From G039029935 sp039029935 (GTDB lineage Bacteria; Chloroflexota; Anaerolineae; Caldilineales; Caldilineaceae): DNA of 5,648 bases. The stretch lies in NCBI GenBank assembly GCA_039029935.1, contig JBCCFC010000933.1, forward strand, positions 1 through 5,648. Reading direction: 5' to 3'. Below the pieces are notes generated by a model, which was not told the DNA's origin, made no database searches, and was given only the letters and a program-made list of their open reading frames with translations. The position numbers and the translations under genes were made by a program. This document shows positions 4,281-5,648 of this stretch, in pieces (within the stretch, counting starts at the first letter, position 1; the number at the start of each line of letters is the position of its first letter).

Positions 4281-5648
4281 ATGCAACTAGACCTAAGCCT
4301 ACCCATTTTCTCGGATTATATTCCTGTCGATGTCAAACGCATCCCCTATGGGATATCAGACTATCGGCGCTTATTAGAAGAAGATGGATACTATGTAGAC
4401 AAAACACCCTATATCCGACTGATTGAGGTATCTCCACTTTACCTCTTTTTACTGCGCCCACGCCGTATCGGGAAATCATTGCTACTCTCGATGTTGTACC
4501 ACTATTATGATGTCAATAACCAAGAACGGTTTGAACAGCTTTTTGGCGACACCTATATCGGCCAAAACCCAACACCGCATCGCACCAGCTATCTGACCAT
4601 GTGTTTTAACTTTTCAATGGTCAGCCCTGAACTCTCCGAAGTGCGCGAATCATTTACCGAAACGGTCAACAATGAAATCAACGATTTCCTTACCCGATAT
4701 GAGCGATTTTATAGCGCAGAGGATGTCGCCTACATCAAAGAAAGCAACTCGATTCAGGGACGATTACAGCGTATTTTCTATCATGCCACGCGTCATCAAT
4801 TAAAGACATACCTCTTTATTGACGAATATGACAACTTTACCAACACCATTCTCGCCAATCAAGGTGTTCTTTCCTATCATAAACTGACACACGGTGCAGG
4901 CTTTTTTCGGCACTTTTTCAATTTACTTAAAGGGCTAACAGGTGGGCAGATTTCTGGATTGACACGCCTTTTTATCACAGGCGTTTCCCCTGTCACAATG
5001 GATGATGTCACCAGCGGCTTCAACATCGGCCACGATATCAGTCAGGAGAGAAACTTTAATGAAATGGTGGGGCTGACCGAAAATGAAGTGATTCCTATGC
5101 TACACTACTATCACGACCACAACATGCTGCCCTTGACCATTGACGAGACAATGGCGTTTATGAAGCGATGGTACAACAACTATTATTTTGGGGTTGATGC
5201 CCGAACGTCAATGTTCAATTCGGACATGGTCTTTCATTTTCTCCTGAGAGCCTCGCAAAAGGGACAGTTGCCAGATGAGCTGATAGACCCGAATATTCGC
5301 ACAGACTATTCTAAGTTGCGTCATCTCATGACTGTAGATCGACAATTGCAGGAACGACTGCGAGCCGAAGGTGCTGAATTTGCAAGGGACCCTGCTAAAG
5401 TGAATGAAGCTGCGAAAAATCCTGCCAAAGAAGAGCCTAAGCCAGTAGAAGAGCACAAACTGAATGGAAACTTCAGCGAACTCAAGAAGATTATCCAAGC
5501 TGGAGAAACCATCTCGACAATTAATGGTAGTTTTCCTGTTGAGGCGTTATTGGAACGCACGAATTTCATCTCCTTGCTCTACTATATGGGCTTTTTGACA
5601 GTTGCTGGAAACGTTGAGGGTGATCCATTACTAAAGATTCCCAACCGC
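4281..5648 (+). CDS. AAA-ATPase-like protein of the DUF1703 (PD-(D/E)XK) group, 3' end outside window
   Basis: The frame stays open for 456 codons and leaves the window without a stop. The protein belongs to the AAA-ATPase-like family that usually carries a C-terminal PD-(D/E)XK nuclease-like domain (DUF1703). That domain would lie beyond the edge, so it is expected but not seen. Visible marks are YGISDYRRL (23-31), YYVDKTPYI (37-45), the family's P-loop variant RPRRIGKS (59-66), the Walker-B-like LFIDEYDN (178-185), FITGVSP (231-237) and LNGNFSELKKII (394-405). AGGAG sits 5 bases upstream of the ATG. Residues about 355-393 form a charged stretch rich in Ala, Lys, Glu and Pro, inserted where I expect only a short linker before LNGNF. 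Family members are common, often multi-copy, and their role is unsettled; defence or mobile-element functions have been suggested. It has its own promoter and is divergent from the paralog pair, so a functional link is possible but unproven. Confidence 0.9.
   Translation, partial: MQLDLSLPIFSDYIPVDVKRIPYGISDYRRLLEEDGYYVDKTPYIRLIEVSPLYLFLLRPRRIGKSLLLSMLYHYYDVNNQERFEQLFGDTYIGQNPTPHRTSYLTMCFNFSMVSPELSEVRESFTETVNNEINDFLTRYERFYSAEDVAYIKESNSIQGRLQRIFYHATRHQLKTYLFIDEYDNFTNTILANQGVLSYHKLTHGAGFFRHFFNLLKGLTGGQISGLTRLFITGVSPVTMDDVTSGFNIGHDISQERNFNEMVGLTENEVIPMLHYYHDHNMLPLTIDETMAFMKRWYNNYYFGVDARTSMFNSDMVFHFLLRASQKGQLPDELIDPNIRTDYSKLRHLMTVDRQLQERLRAEGAEFARDPAKVNEAAKNPAKEEPKPVEEHKLNGNFSELKKIIQAGETISTINGSFPVEALLERTNFISLLYYMGFLTVAGNVEGDPLLKIPNR

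Noticed and set aside
5208..5569. Minus-strand open frames opposite the AAA-ATPase-like gene
   Set aside because: They are fully covered by a long plus-strand frame with clear family motifs and are shadows of it.

Overview
This is a 5.6 kb bacterial window. It has ordinary bacterial signals: AGGAGG-type ribosome sites, sigma70-like -35/-10 boxes, one GTG start, short spacers inside gene clusters and a hairpin-plus-T terminator. Base composition is moderate, with an AT-richer left end. The taxon cannot be fixed from the sequence alone. The gene mix (MOSC protein, ProXp-type editing protein, AAA-ATPase-like/DUF1703-type protein) and the short tandem repeats between genes would suit a Chloroflexota-like or other environmental filamentous bacterium, but this is a low-confidence guess.

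Layout. Positions 1-805 hold no gene I can support. They carry an octamer tandem repeat (541-580) and a perfect hairpin (656-674). Positions 806-2555 are a plus-strand cluster of three genes with gaps of 23 and 32 bases: a small one-helix membrane protein of unknown function, a MOSC-domain protein of the YcbX/mARC type, and a ProXp/YbaK-type trans-editing aminoacyl-tRNA deacylase. A strong intrinsic terminator (2589-2630) closes the cluster, and its T tail touches the stop codon of the convergent gene.

Positions 2629-4107 are a minus-strand pair of tandem paralogs (235 and 237 aa), transcribed from a near-consensus promoter at 4158-4186. I do not recognise the family. Each protein has a four-cysteine zinc-ribbon-like core, and both end in the same 13-residue strongly basic tail. 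A nonamer tandem repeat lies between them. Back to back with the pair, a second promoter (4212-4239) drives a plus-strand AAA-ATPase-like protein (456 codons visible) that runs off the right edge.

Working together: the plus-strand trio looks like an operon of housekeeping-type genes with no obvious common pathway. The paralog pair and the ATPase share a 173-base divergent control region with an inverted repeat between the two -35 boxes, so joint regulation is possible. The most unusual content is the paralog pair, whose basic tail is unchanged at the protein level although 9 of its 13 codons differ.
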